This document shows positions 34,225 through 43,416 of a stretch of 51,531 nt of DNA, one piece after another. Location of the stretch: NCBI GenBank assembly GCA_016793015.1, contig JAEUJD010000045.1:1-51531 (forward strand), read 5' to 3'. The position numbers were made by a program, and so were the translations under genes. How positions within the stretch are numbered: the stretch's first letter is position 1; every line of letters begins with the position of its first letter. The DNA comes from Phycisphaerales bacterium (GTDB taxonomy: Bacteria > Planctomycetota > Phycisphaerae > Phycisphaerales > UBA1924). The notes beneath the pieces are model-generated. The model saw nothing but the letters and a program-made list of their open reading frames with translations, was not told where the DNA came from and did not search any database.

Positions 34225-34380
34225 AGAAAGACTTCTTTGGTTGTCGAACCCCGTCCGCAACTGGCCGGCCCGGACTTGCCGAATCGACCCGAAGCGGGAA
34301 GAAAGTTAGCCGGAGCAACCGGAAAGGTCAACCCCCGATGCTCTCGGACGCTCAGAACGCCGTTCCGGGTCCGTCCGGGT

Positions 34381-36264
34381 TTATGAGGGGGACAGCGGCC
34401 CCCGCACCGCGGTTTCGAGGTCCGAAGGCTTGAAGAAGCTGTTGAAATAGATCGGACGCTCGAGGCCCGGCCGGAAGATCGCCACCAGCGGAATGCCCCC
34501 GCCACCCGAAATTTCACGGACAATCCCCCAGCCCTGTCCTTCACCGGCACTGGTGAGGTCGATCTTCATCGGAACTACGTCGCGGGCATTGAGCAGCCCC
34601 ACGCCGGTCTCGCTCAACAGGACGTTGCGTTCGATGACGTGGCAATTTGTGCACCACTTCGCCGTGAAATCGACGACAACGGTTTTTCCCGCTTTGAGGG
34701 CCGACGCGATCTGTGCCCGCACTTCGGATTCGGGCGCGTTGACGAACTTCGTCCAGGCGACCGGGCCTTCAGAGGTCAGTGCCCGCGTGGTCCACACCGT
34801 GACGCCAATCCAGCCGACCGCCAGCACGGTCACGATTGCCTTTGCGTTGGTCGTGCGGAGCATCTTCCAGCCCCCCACGATCGCCCAGAGGCCTCCCAGG
34901 ACGGCGACCCCGCCCACCACATACCACGGCCACTTCTCGCTGGTGAGATTCGAGAGCAGGAACGCAGCGACCGCAAGCATCAGAATGCCCAGAACCTGCT
35001 TGAGCAATTCGCCCCCTGGACCTGCCTTGGGTAGACGATCGATCAGCGTGGGGAACGCGATCAGGGCGGCGTATGGAAGCGCCATACCCAGTCCCATGAC
35101 CACAAAGGTCACCAGCCCCATCCAGGGCGGCTGCGTCGCGGCCCAAGCGATCGTCGCGCCGAGCAACGGCCCGGTGCAGGGCGTTGAAAGCACCGCTGTC
35201 AGCGCGCCGAGCAGGAAGTTTCCCAGCACAGTGTCGTGGCTCGGGTTCAACATGTACACCGACTGGGGCAACTGCAGCGTGAAAAGACCGATCATCCCGA
35301 GGCCCATCACGCCCACAATCGCTGCCATGACGATCGTGAACCAGCGACTGGTAAAGACCTGCCCCCAGTCCTGCTTCTGCCCGCCGGTGACGATCCCGAA
35401 GATCAGCAGCCCGAGCACCAGAAATGTCGCAACGATGCCGATGCAGTAAACCGCCCCGAAAAGCGCCAGCTTTCCCGGGTGCCCCGCCTGCTGCTGAAGC
35501 GAAAGGATCTTGATCGGGATCACCGGCAGAACGCACGGGGTCAGATTCAACAAGAACCCCGCAACGAGAGCGATGAGCAGAATGACCACCGTCTGATCGC
35601 GTCCGAGCGTGAACTCATACCCGAAGAAATCGAACCGGCTTCGTGCCGAGCTCGGTGCCGCGGTTGCGCCGGCATTCATTCGCGAAAAGACGCTCGGATC
35701 AAACCCCGTGAAAATGTCGGGAGCGCCGCCCGCCGCCACCAGCGCGGTTCCTGGCGGCTTGATCTCAATCATCACTTCCAGCGGCACTTCCTCCGGCGCA
35801 AGACACAAAGAGTCATCGCAGGCCTGGACCATCACAGTCAGCGATATCTTCAATGGGCCGACCGGAACATCCGACCCGAGCTGCACGGGGACGAACGCGA
35901 TCGCCTTTCCGGCGAAGAAATCGAGCTCAATCGGTTTCCCGACAAAGCCCACCTTCATCGCGACGGGCTTGGGCCATTGGATCGGGCCGACCTTCAGGCC
36001 CTTTGTCGCGGCAACATCAATCGCCGTTGCGATCAGGTCGAGATCTTTCAGTTCGTCCGGCAGTTTCGGGTCGTTCGTCTGGGTGTGCCAACCTGACGCA
36101 TGGTCGAGGACCACCGCGATCGCGAACTGCTCGCCGGGCAACGCCTCGGTGCGCTGGGAAACCGCTGTCACGGTGACCTTCGTGGTCGATCCAAACTGGG
36201 CTACCGCTGCTCCGGGGAACGCCAGCACGGTCAGCCAGGCGAACAGGAATACCAATTGTCTCAT
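34381..36264 (-). CDS. dsbD: thiol:disulfide interchange protein DsbD
   Basis: Carries reducing power from cytosolic thioredoxin across the inner membrane. 627 aa. Signal peptide 1-22. The N-terminal DsbD-alpha-like domain covers about 25-170 (ASGWHTQTNDPKLP, VMVQACDDSLCLAPE with the Cys pair). Eight membrane helices follow with the redox motifs NLTPCVLPVIPIK and STPCTGPLLGA. The C-terminal thioredoxin domain has AKWCTNCHVIERN, Cys538 and Cys541. It lies alone, with no cytochrome c maturation genes nearby, so its client could be an envelope disulfide isomerase or the dockerin Cys residues; this is inference only. Confidence 0.94.
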   Translation of the reverse strand: MRQLVFLFAWLTVLAFPGAAVAQFGSTTKVTVTAVSQRTEALPGEQFAIAVVLDHASGWHTQTNDPKLPDELKDLDLIATAIDVAATKGLKVGPIQWPKPVAMKVGFVGKPIELDFFAGKAIAFVPVQLGSDVPVGPLKISLTVMVQACDDSLCLAPEEVPLEVMIEIKPPGTALVAAGGAPDIFTGFDPSVFSRMNAGATAAPSSARSRFDFFGYEFTLGRDQTVVILLIALVAGFLLNLTPCVLPVIPIKILSLQQQAGHPGKLALFGAVYCIGIVATFLVLGLLIFGIVTGGQKQDWGQVFTSRWFTIVMAAIVGVMGLGMIGLFTLQLPQSVYMLNPSHDTVLGNFLLGALTAVLSTPCTGPLLGATIAWAATQPPWMGLVTFVVMGLGMALPYAALIAFPTLIDRLPKAGPGGELLKQVLGILMLAVAAFLLSNLTSEKWPWYVVGGVAVLGGLWAIVGGWKMLRTTNAKAIVTVLAVGWIGVTVWTTRALTSEGPVAWTKFVNAPESEVRAQIASALKAGKTVVVDFTAKWCTNCHVIERNVLLSETGVGLLNARDVVPMKIDLTSAGEGQGWGIVREISGGGGIPLVAIFRPGLERPIYFNSFFKPSDLETAVRGPLSPS

Positions 36265-36451
36265 TCGATCCGATTCCTTCCAGGAGGGCCTCTCTTCCGC
36301 GGCATCTCACGACCCCGCGTCCATCCGGTCCTGATCGGCCCTTCATCGTTCAAGGCTGCATGACAGCCCGGTCGATGATTGGATGCCACCGTTCGCGTCC
36401 CGTTCCCCTCGTTTTTTCCCCTGTGCCCGCCGACCGCCCTACGGAGCCGCA

Positions 36452-37468
36452 ATGGCCGATGTTCTGAACCAGAGCGAGGTGGATGCCCTTCTCGCGGCAG
36501 TCGACACGGGTACGGTCGAGCAGGAGCAGCGCTCCGTCACGATTTTCAGCCGCCACCGGGACACGACCGAAGGCCTCGAGGTCAAGGCGTACGACTTCAA
36601 GCGCCCCGAACGCGTCAGCAAAGACCAGATGCGTTCGCTCCAGACGCTGCACGAGAGTTTCGCCCGAAATTTCGGTGCCTCGCTTTCGGGTTTCCTGAGA
36701 ACGATCGTCGAGGTCAAGGTCGCGACCTGCGAGCAGATGACCTATTCCGAGTTCATCGCGGGCCTGCCCAACCCCACCAGCTTCAATCTCATCAAGGCCG
36801 ACGCGCTCGAGGGCCAGATCTGCCTCGAGATCTCGCCACTCATCATCTACCCGATTATCGATCGCCTGCTCGGCGGCACCAGCCACGACCTGTTCATCCC
36901 CCAGCGCCCGCTCACGCTGATCGAAACCCGCCTCATCGGCAACGTGACCACGCGGGGCCTCGCCACGCTCTCCGAAGCGTGGAGTTCGGTCAAGAAAATG
37001 TCGTTCAGCATCGCTGCAACCGAGAGCAACCCGCAGCTCGTGCAGATTGTGCCGCCGAACGAAGTGGTGGTCGTCATCGGCTTCGAGCTCAAGATGAGCA
37101 ACCGCGCGGGCACGATGAACCTGTGCATCCCGTACAACGTGATCGAACCGGTGATGGAAGAACTGAGCGCGCAGAGCTGGTTCACGTCATCGAAGAACCA
37201 GAAATCGACCGAGATCGAACAGGCGGTCGCGACGACCCTCGGCCGCGCGAGCCTGCAGGTCACCGGGGTGCTCGCGGAAACCACGATCAGCCTCCGCGAT
37301 CTGCTCCTGATGGCCCCGGGCGACCTCCTGATCACCGAAAAACGGGCGGATCAGCCGGTGGTGGTCTGTGTTGAAGAAGAGAAGAAGTTTCTGGCCCGTG
37401 TCGGCTGTTGCCGGGGGAACAAGGCCTTGCGGATTGACAGGGCGATCGGGGTCGGCGACCGGGTCTAG
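36452..37468 (+). CDS. fliM: flagellar motor switch protein FliM
   Basis: C-ring component that binds CheY-P and switches flagellar rotation. 338 aa from ATG 36452. The N-terminal CheY-binding peptide is MADVLNQSEVDALLAAVDTG, close to the family LSQxEIDALL. Middle domain: RPERVSKDQMRSLQTLHESFARNFGASLSGFLRTIVEV, YSEFIAGLPNPTSFNLI, LIIYPIIDRLLGG, and the FliM TRLIGNVTTRGL region. The C-terminal SpoA/FliN-like domain runs from QAVATTLGRASLQVTGVLAE. The gene is isolated: neither fliN nor other flagellar genes are in the window. It is divergent from dsbD. Confidence 0.95.
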   Translation: MADVLNQSEVDALLAAVDTGTVEQEQRSVTIFSRHRDTTEGLEVKAYDFKRPERVSKDQMRSLQTLHESFARNFGASLSGFLRTIVEVKVATCEQMTYSEFIAGLPNPTSFNLIKADALEGQICLEISPLIIYPIIDRLLGGTSHDLFIPQRPLTLIETRLIGNVTTRGLATLSEAWSSVKKMSFSIAATESNPQLVQIVPPNEVVVVIGFELKMSNRAGTMNLCIPYNVIEPVMEELSAQSWFTSSKNQKSTEIEQAVATTLGRASLQVTGVLAETTISLRDLLLMAPGDLLITEKRADQPVVVCVEEEKKFLARVGCCRGNKALRIDRAIGVGDRV

Positions 37469-37513
37469 ACCCCAGTGGGCCCATCCCGTGGGGGCGGTTC
37501 TTGCCCTTGTCAT

Positions 37514-37542
37514 TTGAAGGAAGCACCGCGATCCGCTATACT
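37514..37542 (+). promoter_or_regulatory. sigma-70-type promoter of the nusA operon leader
   Basis: TTGAAG (37514-37519) and TATACT (37537-37542) separated by exactly 17 bases, a near-consensus vegetative promoter. Transcription would begin near 37549, leaving a leader of about 355 bases before nusA. It is the best promoter match I see in the window. Confidence 0.72.
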
Positions 37543-37548
37543 GGCGGG

Positions 37549-37815
37549 CCTTTGTTCGGCTTTCTCCGTCCGGCATGTTGCCGTCCGGAGAGAGTCCGGG
37601 GATGAAGCGTCATGCACACGGCTGGCAACCATGCTCGGTAATCGTTCCAATCCCGTTGCCGCGGGTTCACCCTCGCGGCCGCAGGTTCGGACGGACCGTT
37701 CGCCGGTCGACTCGTGCGGAGGAAACTCCCGCATGAGTTGAAGCCGCCAGATGCGGTGACGCTCTTTCCCGGGCCACGGGTGGCACAGTTTGCCGCCGGT
37801 GGCCCGCGGTGTTTT
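37549..37815 (+). ncRNA. structured leader / candidate small RNA upstream of nusA
   Basis: About 265 nt from the predicted start to the T run. Three structures are visible: a hairpin CTCCG..CGGAG at 37564-37590; an 11-bp stem with one bulged C and GAAA tetraloop at 37711-37737 (CTCGTGCGGAG pairs with CTCCCGCATGAG); and a 16-base stem of CGGGCCACGGGTGGCA at 37770-37785 with TGCCGCCGGTGGCCCG at 37792-37807, followed by CGGTGTTTTCC, like a terminator or attenuator. The sequence does not contain the conserved cores of RNase P, tmRNA, SRP RNA or the common riboswitches I checked. It may be an autonomous RNA or an attenuated leader. Confidence 0.4.
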
Positions 37816-37902
37816 CCGGGGTGGATTGTCACCCTTTGACCGGACCGCGCTGGACGTTTGACAACTCGATAACCCGACATTTCAGCAGCACAGGAAGACA
37901 AC

Positions 37903-39252
37903 ATGAACACGACCGAAATGCTCCGCATCCTCGACTCCATCGCCCGCGATCGCAACATCGATCGCGCGGTTCTCATCCGCGATCTCGAACTCGCGATGGT
38001 CTCTGCCGCCAAAAAACACTTCAACACCCTCGACGCCGAAGAATTCACCTGCACGCTCGATCCGATGACGGGCGGGCTCACGATGACCCGCCACGGCGCT
38101 CCGCTCGAGATGACGCCTGCCGCCTTCGGCCGCATCGCGGCACAGACCTTCAAGCAGGTCATGATCCAGAAGTTCCGCGACGATGAGCGGACCAGCATCT
38201 TCGAGGAGTTCTCGAAGCGCGTAGGCGAAATCGCCGTCGGCACCGCTCAGAGGTACGAGGGCGGCGCGCTGGTCGTCACCGTCGACCGTGCCGAAGCCTT
38301 CATGCCGCGCTCCGAGCAGATCCCCGGCGAGCAGTTCAACGCGGGCGATCGCGTCCGCTGCCTGATCCTGGATGTCCGCGACGTCGGCAACCAGATCAAG
38401 ATCGTCCTGAGCCGCAGCCACCCCGATTTCATCAAGCGGCTCTTCGAGGTCGAAGTGCCCGAAGTCGCCGAACGCATCATCGAGATCAAGGCGATGGCCC
38501 GCGAGGCCGGCTATCGCACCAAGCTCGCCGTTTCGAGCATGGACAACAAGGTCGATGCCGTTGGCGCGTGCGTGGGTGTCAAGGGCTCTCGCATCAAGAA
38601 CATCGTTGACGAACTCAACGGCGAGAAGATCGACATCGTCCGCTGGAACGAATCGAGCCAGGTGCTCATCCAGAACTCGCTCAAGCCCGCCGAGGTCGCG
38701 GAAATCAGCCTCTGCTTCGAGCTCGGCCGCGCCACCGTTGTCGTCCGCGACGATCAGCTTTCGCTCGCCATCGGCAAGCGTGGCCAGAACGTCCGTCTCG
38801 CCGCCCGCCTGACCGGGTGGGATATCGACATCCTCACGCCCGAGGAATTCACCAAGGGCGTCGAGACCATGTACCAGACGGTGCAGTCTGTCGAGGGCAT
38901 CGACGAGAAAATGGCCGACAAGCTCGCGGCACTGGGCATGGTCAGCGTCTTCGACATCGAAGAAGTTGGCGCCGAGGTGCTCATGTCCGAACTCGAGATC
39001 GACGAGGCGAAGGCCGCCGAAGTCGTTACGACCTGCTCGAACAAGGCCAAGGTCGTCGCCGAGCAGCAGCAGAAAGACAAGGAAGAAAAGGAACGCAAGG
39101 CCCGCGAAGACGCAGCGACCGCTGCGAAGTTGCTGGCCGAGGGCGGCACCGTCGGCAGCGAAGCCGGCGAGTCTGCTGCAAATGCCATCCTCGGCGCATC
39201 GACGGAATCCACCGGCGATGCACGTGCCGCGGACATCCTGGGGCAAGGTTGA
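37903..39252 (+). CDS. nusA: transcription termination/antitermination factor NusA
   Basis: RNA polymerase pausing, termination and antitermination factor. 449 aa. The N-terminal domain begins MNTTEMLRILDSIARDRNIDR. S1 domain near 135-200 (GEIAVGTAQRYEGGALVVTVDRAEAFMPRSEQIPGE). KH1 and KH2 follow (VGACVGVKGSRIKNIVDELNGEKIDIVRW, LSLAIGKRGQNVRLAARLTGWDIDI). A C-terminal helix-hairpin region and a charged Lys/Glu tail (QQKDKEEKERKARED) end the protein; the tail is longer than in E. coli. It heads the nusA-infB-rbfA operon. The usual upstream gene rimP is absent. Confidence 0.96.
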   Translation: MNTTEMLRILDSIARDRNIDRAVLIRDLELAMVSAAKKHFNTLDAEEFTCTLDPMTGGLTMTRHGAPLEMTPAAFGRIAAQTFKQVMIQKFRDDERTSIFEEFSKRVGEIAVGTAQRYEGGALVVTVDRAEAFMPRSEQIPGEQFNAGDRVRCLILDVRDVGNQIKIVLSRSHPDFIKRLFEVEVPEVAERIIEIKAMAREAGYRTKLAVSSMDNKVDAVGACVGVKGSRIKNIVDELNGEKIDIVRWNESSQVLIQNSLKPAEVAEISLCFELGRATVVVRDDQLSLAIGKRGQNVRLAARLTGWDIDILTPEEFTKGVETMYQTVQSVEGIDEKMADKLAALGMVSVFDIEEVGAEVLMSELEIDEAKAAEVVTTCSNKAKVVAEQQQKDKEEKERKAREDAATAAKLLAEGGTVGSEAGESAANAILGASTESTGDARAADILGQG

Positions 39253-39373
39253 GGATTGGTTCGTGAAGAACGTGATCGGTCGCTTTCCGGCCCGGGGCCG
39301 GATCAATCGTCGGGAATGTCGGGTTGCAGGCGTCGGAAGATTTTCTAGTCGGATCTGAATTTCGGAGCATCGT

Positions 39374-42355
39374 TTGGCCAAGCAGAAGCGCGTATTTGAG
39401 ATTGCGAAAGAGATCGGCGTCGACTCCAAGGTGATCGTGGCGAAGTGCCACGCCGAGGGGATCGAAGAGTCCGTGATCAAGAACTATCAGTCCGCCGTCA
39501 GCGCGGGCCTCGAGGCGACCATCCGCGAGTGGTTCAGCGATCACGCATCCGCTTCGACCGCGATCGAGACCGCCGAGAAGATCGATATCTCGACCGCCAA
39601 GAAGGCCACGCCGAAGAAGCGCAAGAAGGCCGAGGGCGAGACCGAAGACAACGGCGGAGGCATTGCCGTCGCCTCACCCCCGGAAACGACGCGCCCCGCC
39701 CACGCACCAAGCCACGCACCAACTTCGCCCGCTGAGGAATCTGTCGCGAAGCCTCGTCCCATTCACGCGGTTGCCAAGCCCGCAGCCCCTTTGGCTCCGG
39801 AGCCAGAGCAGAACGCCCAGACTGCCGCCGCAGGCCAGATTGCGCAAGTCGCGAAAACGCCAGTCTCCCCAGGTGCAAAGCCAAAATCACCCGACGCGCA
39901 CCGCACGGACGGACGCACCGAGGGCGATTCTGGTTCGGGCGGCACCAGCGCCCCCCACGCTTCAACCGCAACTCAAACTCCCCAGTCCCCACATACCCCG
40001 CCCCAACCGCACACCCCCCACGCTCCGCAAGCACCTCACGCTCCGCAGCACGGCCATCCGCCTGCGCCGCCTCGCGTGCTGGGGCCGACGCGCGTGCAGC
40101 CCGCGCCGGTCAATGTGCCGACGCGGCCGACGAACATCGTCGCGGGTCCGCAGCTCGGCGCGAAAACGCCTGTGAAGCTCTCGGGTCCCAAAGTTGTGCG
40201 CATCGAAGCCGCGGAAGTCATGGATGCCCCCCGTCCGCGCCGGTTCAGCCCGGGCGGTGGTACCGGCACCGGAACGCGCCCGGCAGGGGGCGAAGACGAT
40301 GGAGGCCGCAGCCCGCGTCGGAAGTCGACGGGCGGTGGAAGCAGCAACAGCAGCAGCGGAGCCGCCGGGGCCAAGCGCTCCAGCGGAACCGGTGTGCCCC
40401 AGCGCCGTCGGGCGAGTTCGGGGCAGGAATGGGTGGGCGGCACGAGCGGCGTGTTCTCAGAGCAGGATCTGATCGAGCGCGAGGCACGTCTCGCCCGGTC
40501 GGGCGGCTTCCTCAAGAAGCGCCGGCAGGATCTGAAGCGCACCGAGCACCATGCCGATGCGGACATGCAGCCGGAAGGCAAAATCCGGATTGCGGCACCG
40601 TTCACGATCAAGGACCTTTCCGAAGTCACCGGCGTCAAGGGCGCCGAGATCGTCAAGAAGCTGTTCCTTGAAGGCATCATGGCGACGATCAACTCGGGGA
40701 TTGATCCGGCGAAGGCGCAGGAGATCATGATCGACTTTGATGTCGATCTCGAGGTGACCGAGGCGAAGTCGGCGGAAGAAGTGGTCAGCTCGCAGTTTGC
40801 TGATCGCGTCGCGACGGACGTGCGGCCGCGCGGCCCGATCGTGACAATCCTCGGGCACGTCGACCATGGCAAGACAAGCCTGCTGGACAAGATCCGCAAC
40901 GCCAACGTCGCGGCGGGCGAAGCGGGCGGCATCACGCAGCGCACGAGCGCTTTCCGCGTTGAGCTCGAAGTGGCGGGCGAGAAGAAGGAAGTCGTCTTCC
41001 TCGATACCCCGGGCCACGAAGCGTTCACGAGCATGCGTTCACGCGGCGCGAACATGACCGACGTGGTGGTGCTTGTCGTCTCGGCGCCGGAGGGCGTCAT
41101 GCCCCAGACGGTCGAGAGCATCAACCACGCCAAGGCGGCCAAGGTGCCGATCGTGGTCGCGCTCAACAAGATCGATCGCCCGGATGCAACCGAAGCGCAG
41201 ATCCAGAAGGTGCTCGGCCGGCTCGCAGAGAACGACCTCAACCCGGTGGAATGGGGCGGGAGCGTCGAGGTCATCAAGACTTCGGCCACGACCGGAGCCG
41301 GCATCGCCGAATTGCTCGAAACGCTCGACTACCAGGCCCAGTTGCTCGAGCTGAAAGCCGACTTCGGCGGCGCGGCACACGGCACGGTCATCGAGGCCCG
41401 CACGGAGGAAGGTCGCGGCGCGGTCGCGAATATCCTGGTGCAGCAGGGCAAGCTGAAGGTGGGCGATTACATCGTTGCGGGCCGCGCGTTCGGTCGCATC
41501 CGCGACATCACCGACGATCGCAGCAGGAAGATCAAGGAAGCGACGCCCCCGACCCCCGTGCAGATCTCGGGCATCGACGAGGTGCCGACTGCGGGCGACA
41601 AGTTCTACGTGGTTGATTCGCTGAAGAAGGCGCAGGAAGCGGCCGAGCAGCGTCGCCATCGCGAACGTGAAACCGAGCTCGCGCAGCCGAAGCTCACGCT
41701 CGACAACATGTTCGCGCAGATGGCCGATGCGGATATCAAGGAAATCCGCGTGGTCATCAAGGCGGCCGAGCAGGGCACGCTCGACGTGCTCAAGAGCCAA
41801 GCCGAAAAGGTCAGCACGCCGGAGGTCAAGGTTCGTGTGCTCGAGTCCGCGATCGGCGGTATCACCGAGAGCAACGTGCTGCTGGCGCAGGCATCGCAGG
41901 CGGTCATCATCGGCTTCAACGTCATTCCGTCCGGCAAGGCTCGAAGCCTGGCCGAGCAGAAGGGCGTCGAGATCCGCACTTATCAGGTTATCTACGACAT
42001 CGTGGACGATCTGAAGAAGGCGGCCGAGGGCATGCTCGCTCCGGAACTCCGCCAGGAGATCCTGGGCCACGCCGAAGTCCGCAAGGTCTTCAAGGTCACC
42101 AAGGTCGGCTCGATCGCGGGTTGCTACATCACCGACGGCATCGTCCAGCGCGACGCGCTCATCCGCGTCACGCGCAACGGCGTCGTGGTCGAGAACGACC
42201 GCAAGCTCGAGCAGCTGAAGCGTGTCAAGGACGACGCGAAGGAAGTTCGCGCCGGCATGGAATGCGGCATGAAGATCGTCGGCTACGACGACATCAAGGA
42301 AGGCGACGTGCTCGAGTGCTACAAGCAGGTCGAGGTCAAGCGGACGCTTGGCTGA
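39374..42355 (+). CDS. infB: translation initiation factor IF-2
   Basis: GTPase that delivers initiator tRNA. 993 aa. The start is TTG at 39374, preceded by CGGAG; the protein begins (M)[24 protein letters not shown], exactly the IF2_N pattern. A Pro/Ala/Thr/His-rich disordered linker (about 75-370, repeats like [12 protein letters not shown]) is followed by a second IF2_N domain, then the GTPase: G1 GHVDHGKTS near residue 494, switch [22 protein letters not shown], and the usual domains II-IV up to [14 protein letters not shown]. It comes 121 bases after nusA. Confidence 0.97.
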   Translation: MAKQKRVFEIAKEIGVDSKVIVAKCHAEGIEESVIKNYQSAVSAGLEATIREWFSDHASASTAIETAEKIDISTAKKATPKKRKKAEGETEDNGGGIAVASPPETTRPAHAPSHAPTSPAEESVAKPRPIHAVAKPAAPLAPEPEQNAQTAAAGQIAQVAKTPVSPGAKPKSPDAHRTDGRTEGDSGSGGTSAPHASTATQTPQSPHTPPQPHTPHAPQAPHAPQHGHPPAPPRVLGPTRVQPAPVNVPTRPTNIVAGPQLGAKTPVKLSGPKVVRIEAAEVMDAPRPRRFSPGGGTGTGTRPAGGEDDGGRSPRRKSTGGGSSNSSSGAAGAKRSSGTGVPQRRRASSGQEWVGGTSGVFSEQDLIEREARLARSGGFLKKRRQDLKRTEHHADADMQPEGKIRIAAPFTIKDLSEVTGVKGAEIVKKLFLEGIMATINSGIDPAKAQEIMIDFDVDLEVTEAKSAEEVVSSQFADRVATDVRPRGPIVTILGHVDHGKTSLLDKIRNANVAAGEAGGITQRTSAFRVELEVAGEKKEVVFLDTPGHEAFTSMRSRGANMTDVVVLVVSAPEGVMPQTVESINHAKAAKVPIVVALNKIDRPDATEAQIQKVLGRLAENDLNPVEWGGSVEVIKTSATTGAGIAELLETLDYQAQLLELKADFGGAAHGTVIEARTEEGRGAVANILVQQGKLKVGDYIVAGRAFGRIRDITDDRSRKIKEATPPTPVQISGIDEVPTAGDKFYVVDSLKKAQEAAEQRRHRERETELAQPKLTLDNMFAQMADADIKEIRVVIKAAEQGTLDVLKSQAEKVSTPEVKVRVLESAIGGITESNVLLAQASQAVIIGFNVIPSGKARSLAEQKGVEIRTYQVIYDIVDDLKKAAEGMLAPELRQEILGHAEVRKVFKVTKVGSIAGCYITDGIVQRDALIRVTRNGVVVENDRKLEQLKRVKDDAKEVRAGMECGMKIVGYDDIKEGDVLECYKQVEVKRTLG

Positions 42356-42412
42356 TCGGCCGGTAGCCCTCCGGGCTTGTGATCGAGTGAACGGTGTCCT
42401 GGCGGAAATCTG

Positions 42413-42970
42413 ATGGTCCTCGGAGTTCTCCAATTCCAGGTGCTGGTCCACGGGGCCGAGTCGCTCAAGGACAAGCGTCGCGTCGTTCAATCGTTGAAGG
42501 ACAAGCTCCACCGCGAGCACATGTGCTCGATCGCGGAGGTCGGCGACCTTGATCTTCTGAATGCGGCGACGCTCGCGCTGGCGATCGTCACCCGCGACGG
42601 GCAGCGTGCGGGCGAGGTGCTGGATGCGATCACGATCAAGCTGCGCGAGCTTCGCGACGGCGAGGTCGGCGAGATCGATCGCCAGGTGCTGCACGCGAGC
42701 GCCGGATGGATCGGCGGGGTGCAGCCGGAGGATTCGGAGTCCTCGACCGCCGAAACCGATTCACGCGCCGGCACCTTGGCGAGCGCTTCGGAGATCAAGC
42801 CCATCGGTCCGCGGGGAGAGATGCGGATCAGCGATCCGAAGTCGGGCGACGGAAGCGATGAGGAAACCGACGCGTTGATCCGCGAACGGGCGATGGACGA
42901 AGACCTTTTGGCCCAGATCGAAGAAGCGGAGCGCGAAGAACGCATCCGCAGGGGTGGAGACGCAGCTTGA
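42413..42970 (+). CDS. DUF503 (YlxP-like) protein with acidic C-terminal extension
   Basis: DUF503 family, small proteins of the nusA-infB operon in many bacteria (YlxP in Bacillus), implicated in ribosome assembly. 185 aa. The domain occupies residues 1-95: MVLGVLQFQVLVHGAESLKDKRRVVQSLKDKLHRE, then SIAEVGDLDLLNAATLALAIV. Typical members are about 95 aa; here a polar, acidic tail of about 85 residues follows (EDSESSTAETDSR, ALIRERAMDEDLLAQIEEAEREERI) with no known domain. Stop TGA overlaps the TTG start of rbfA. It comes 57 bases after infB. Confidence 0.9.
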   Translation: MVLGVLQFQVLVHGAESLKDKRRVVQSLKDKLHREHMCSIAEVGDLDLLNAATLALAIVTRDGQRAGEVLDAITIKLRELRDGEVGEIDRQVLHASAGWIGGVQPEDSESSTAETDSRAGTLASASEIKPIGPRGEMRISDPKSGDGSDEETDALIRERAMDEDLLAQIEEAEREERIRRGGDAA

Positions 42971-43416
42971 GCAGACGCCAGGAACAATTTTCTTCCGTGC
43001 TTCGCAACGCGATCCAGGCGGTGATCGATCGGGGTATTCAGGACCCGCGCATCTCCGGCATGATCACCGTTACCGAAGTCCGTGTGTCCGAGGACTTTGC
43101 CGATGCGACGATCCTGATCTCGGTCCTCCCGGCCGATCGTCAGGATCTCACGCTCCACGGCATCCGCAGCGCGACCATGCACATCCGGCGCGAAGCGGGC
43201 AAAAACGTCGACTCGCGCAAGCTGCCGCGATTCCATTTCGATCTTGATTCGAGCACCAAGAAGCAGGCCGCCGTGATCGAGGCCCTGCTCAAGGTGCAGG
43301 ACGACCGAGATCGGGGCGGCTTTGGGGGTCAGGAACAGCCGGGCACAACACCGCCCTCGCAGCTCCCACCCACCGATCTCCCGCCACCACTTTCCGCGGA
43401 AAGACGCAACGCATGA
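42967..43416 (+). CDS. rbfA: ribosome-binding factor A
   Basis: Late 30S maturation factor that binds the 16S 5' helix. 149 aa; start TTG at 42967 overlaps the stop of DUF503 (TTGA), giving (M)SRRQEQFSSVLRNAIQAVIDRGIQDPRISGMITVTEVRVSEDFADATILISVL. The KH-like fold continues to LPRFHFDLDSSTKKQAAVIEALL. A Gly/Gln/Pro-rich tail of about 35 residues follows (DLPPPLSAERRNA). No other in-frame start fits the family N-terminus. The stop overlaps the next gene's ATG (ATGA). Confidence 0.94.
   Translation: MSRRQEQFSSVLRNAIQAVIDRGIQDPRISGMITVTEVRVSEDFADATILISVLPADRQDLTLHGIRSATMHIRREAGKNVDSRKLPRFHFDLDSSTKKQAAVIEALLKVQDDRDRGGFGGQEQPGTTPPSQLPPTDLPPPLSAERRNA

Noticed and set aside
31637..34318. 893-codon open frame on the minus strand opposite the matrixin-like protease
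   Set aside because: It is Arg/Val/Gly/Glu-rich, has no domain, runs through the tRNA-Gly and the terminator, and mirrors a real gene with zinc site and dockerin modules. High GC explains the lack of stops.
37549..37815. RNase P RNA, tmRNA, SRP RNA or a known riboswitch in the nusA leader
   Set aside because: A GAGAGAGTCCGGGG segment recalls the RNase P core, but the AAAGTCC and ACAGAA conserved blocks are missing; no glycine, SAM, cobalamin, FMN or c-di-GMP aptamer core is present.
37882..39480. 532-codon minus-strand frame opposite nusA
   Set aside because: Asp/Leu/Val/His-rich low-complexity translation typical of the antisense of a GC-rich gene; nusA domains are unmistakable on the plus strand.
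41039..42694. 551-codon minus-strand frame opposite infB
   Set aside because: Same antisense composition, no motif; it spans the end of infB and DUF503.
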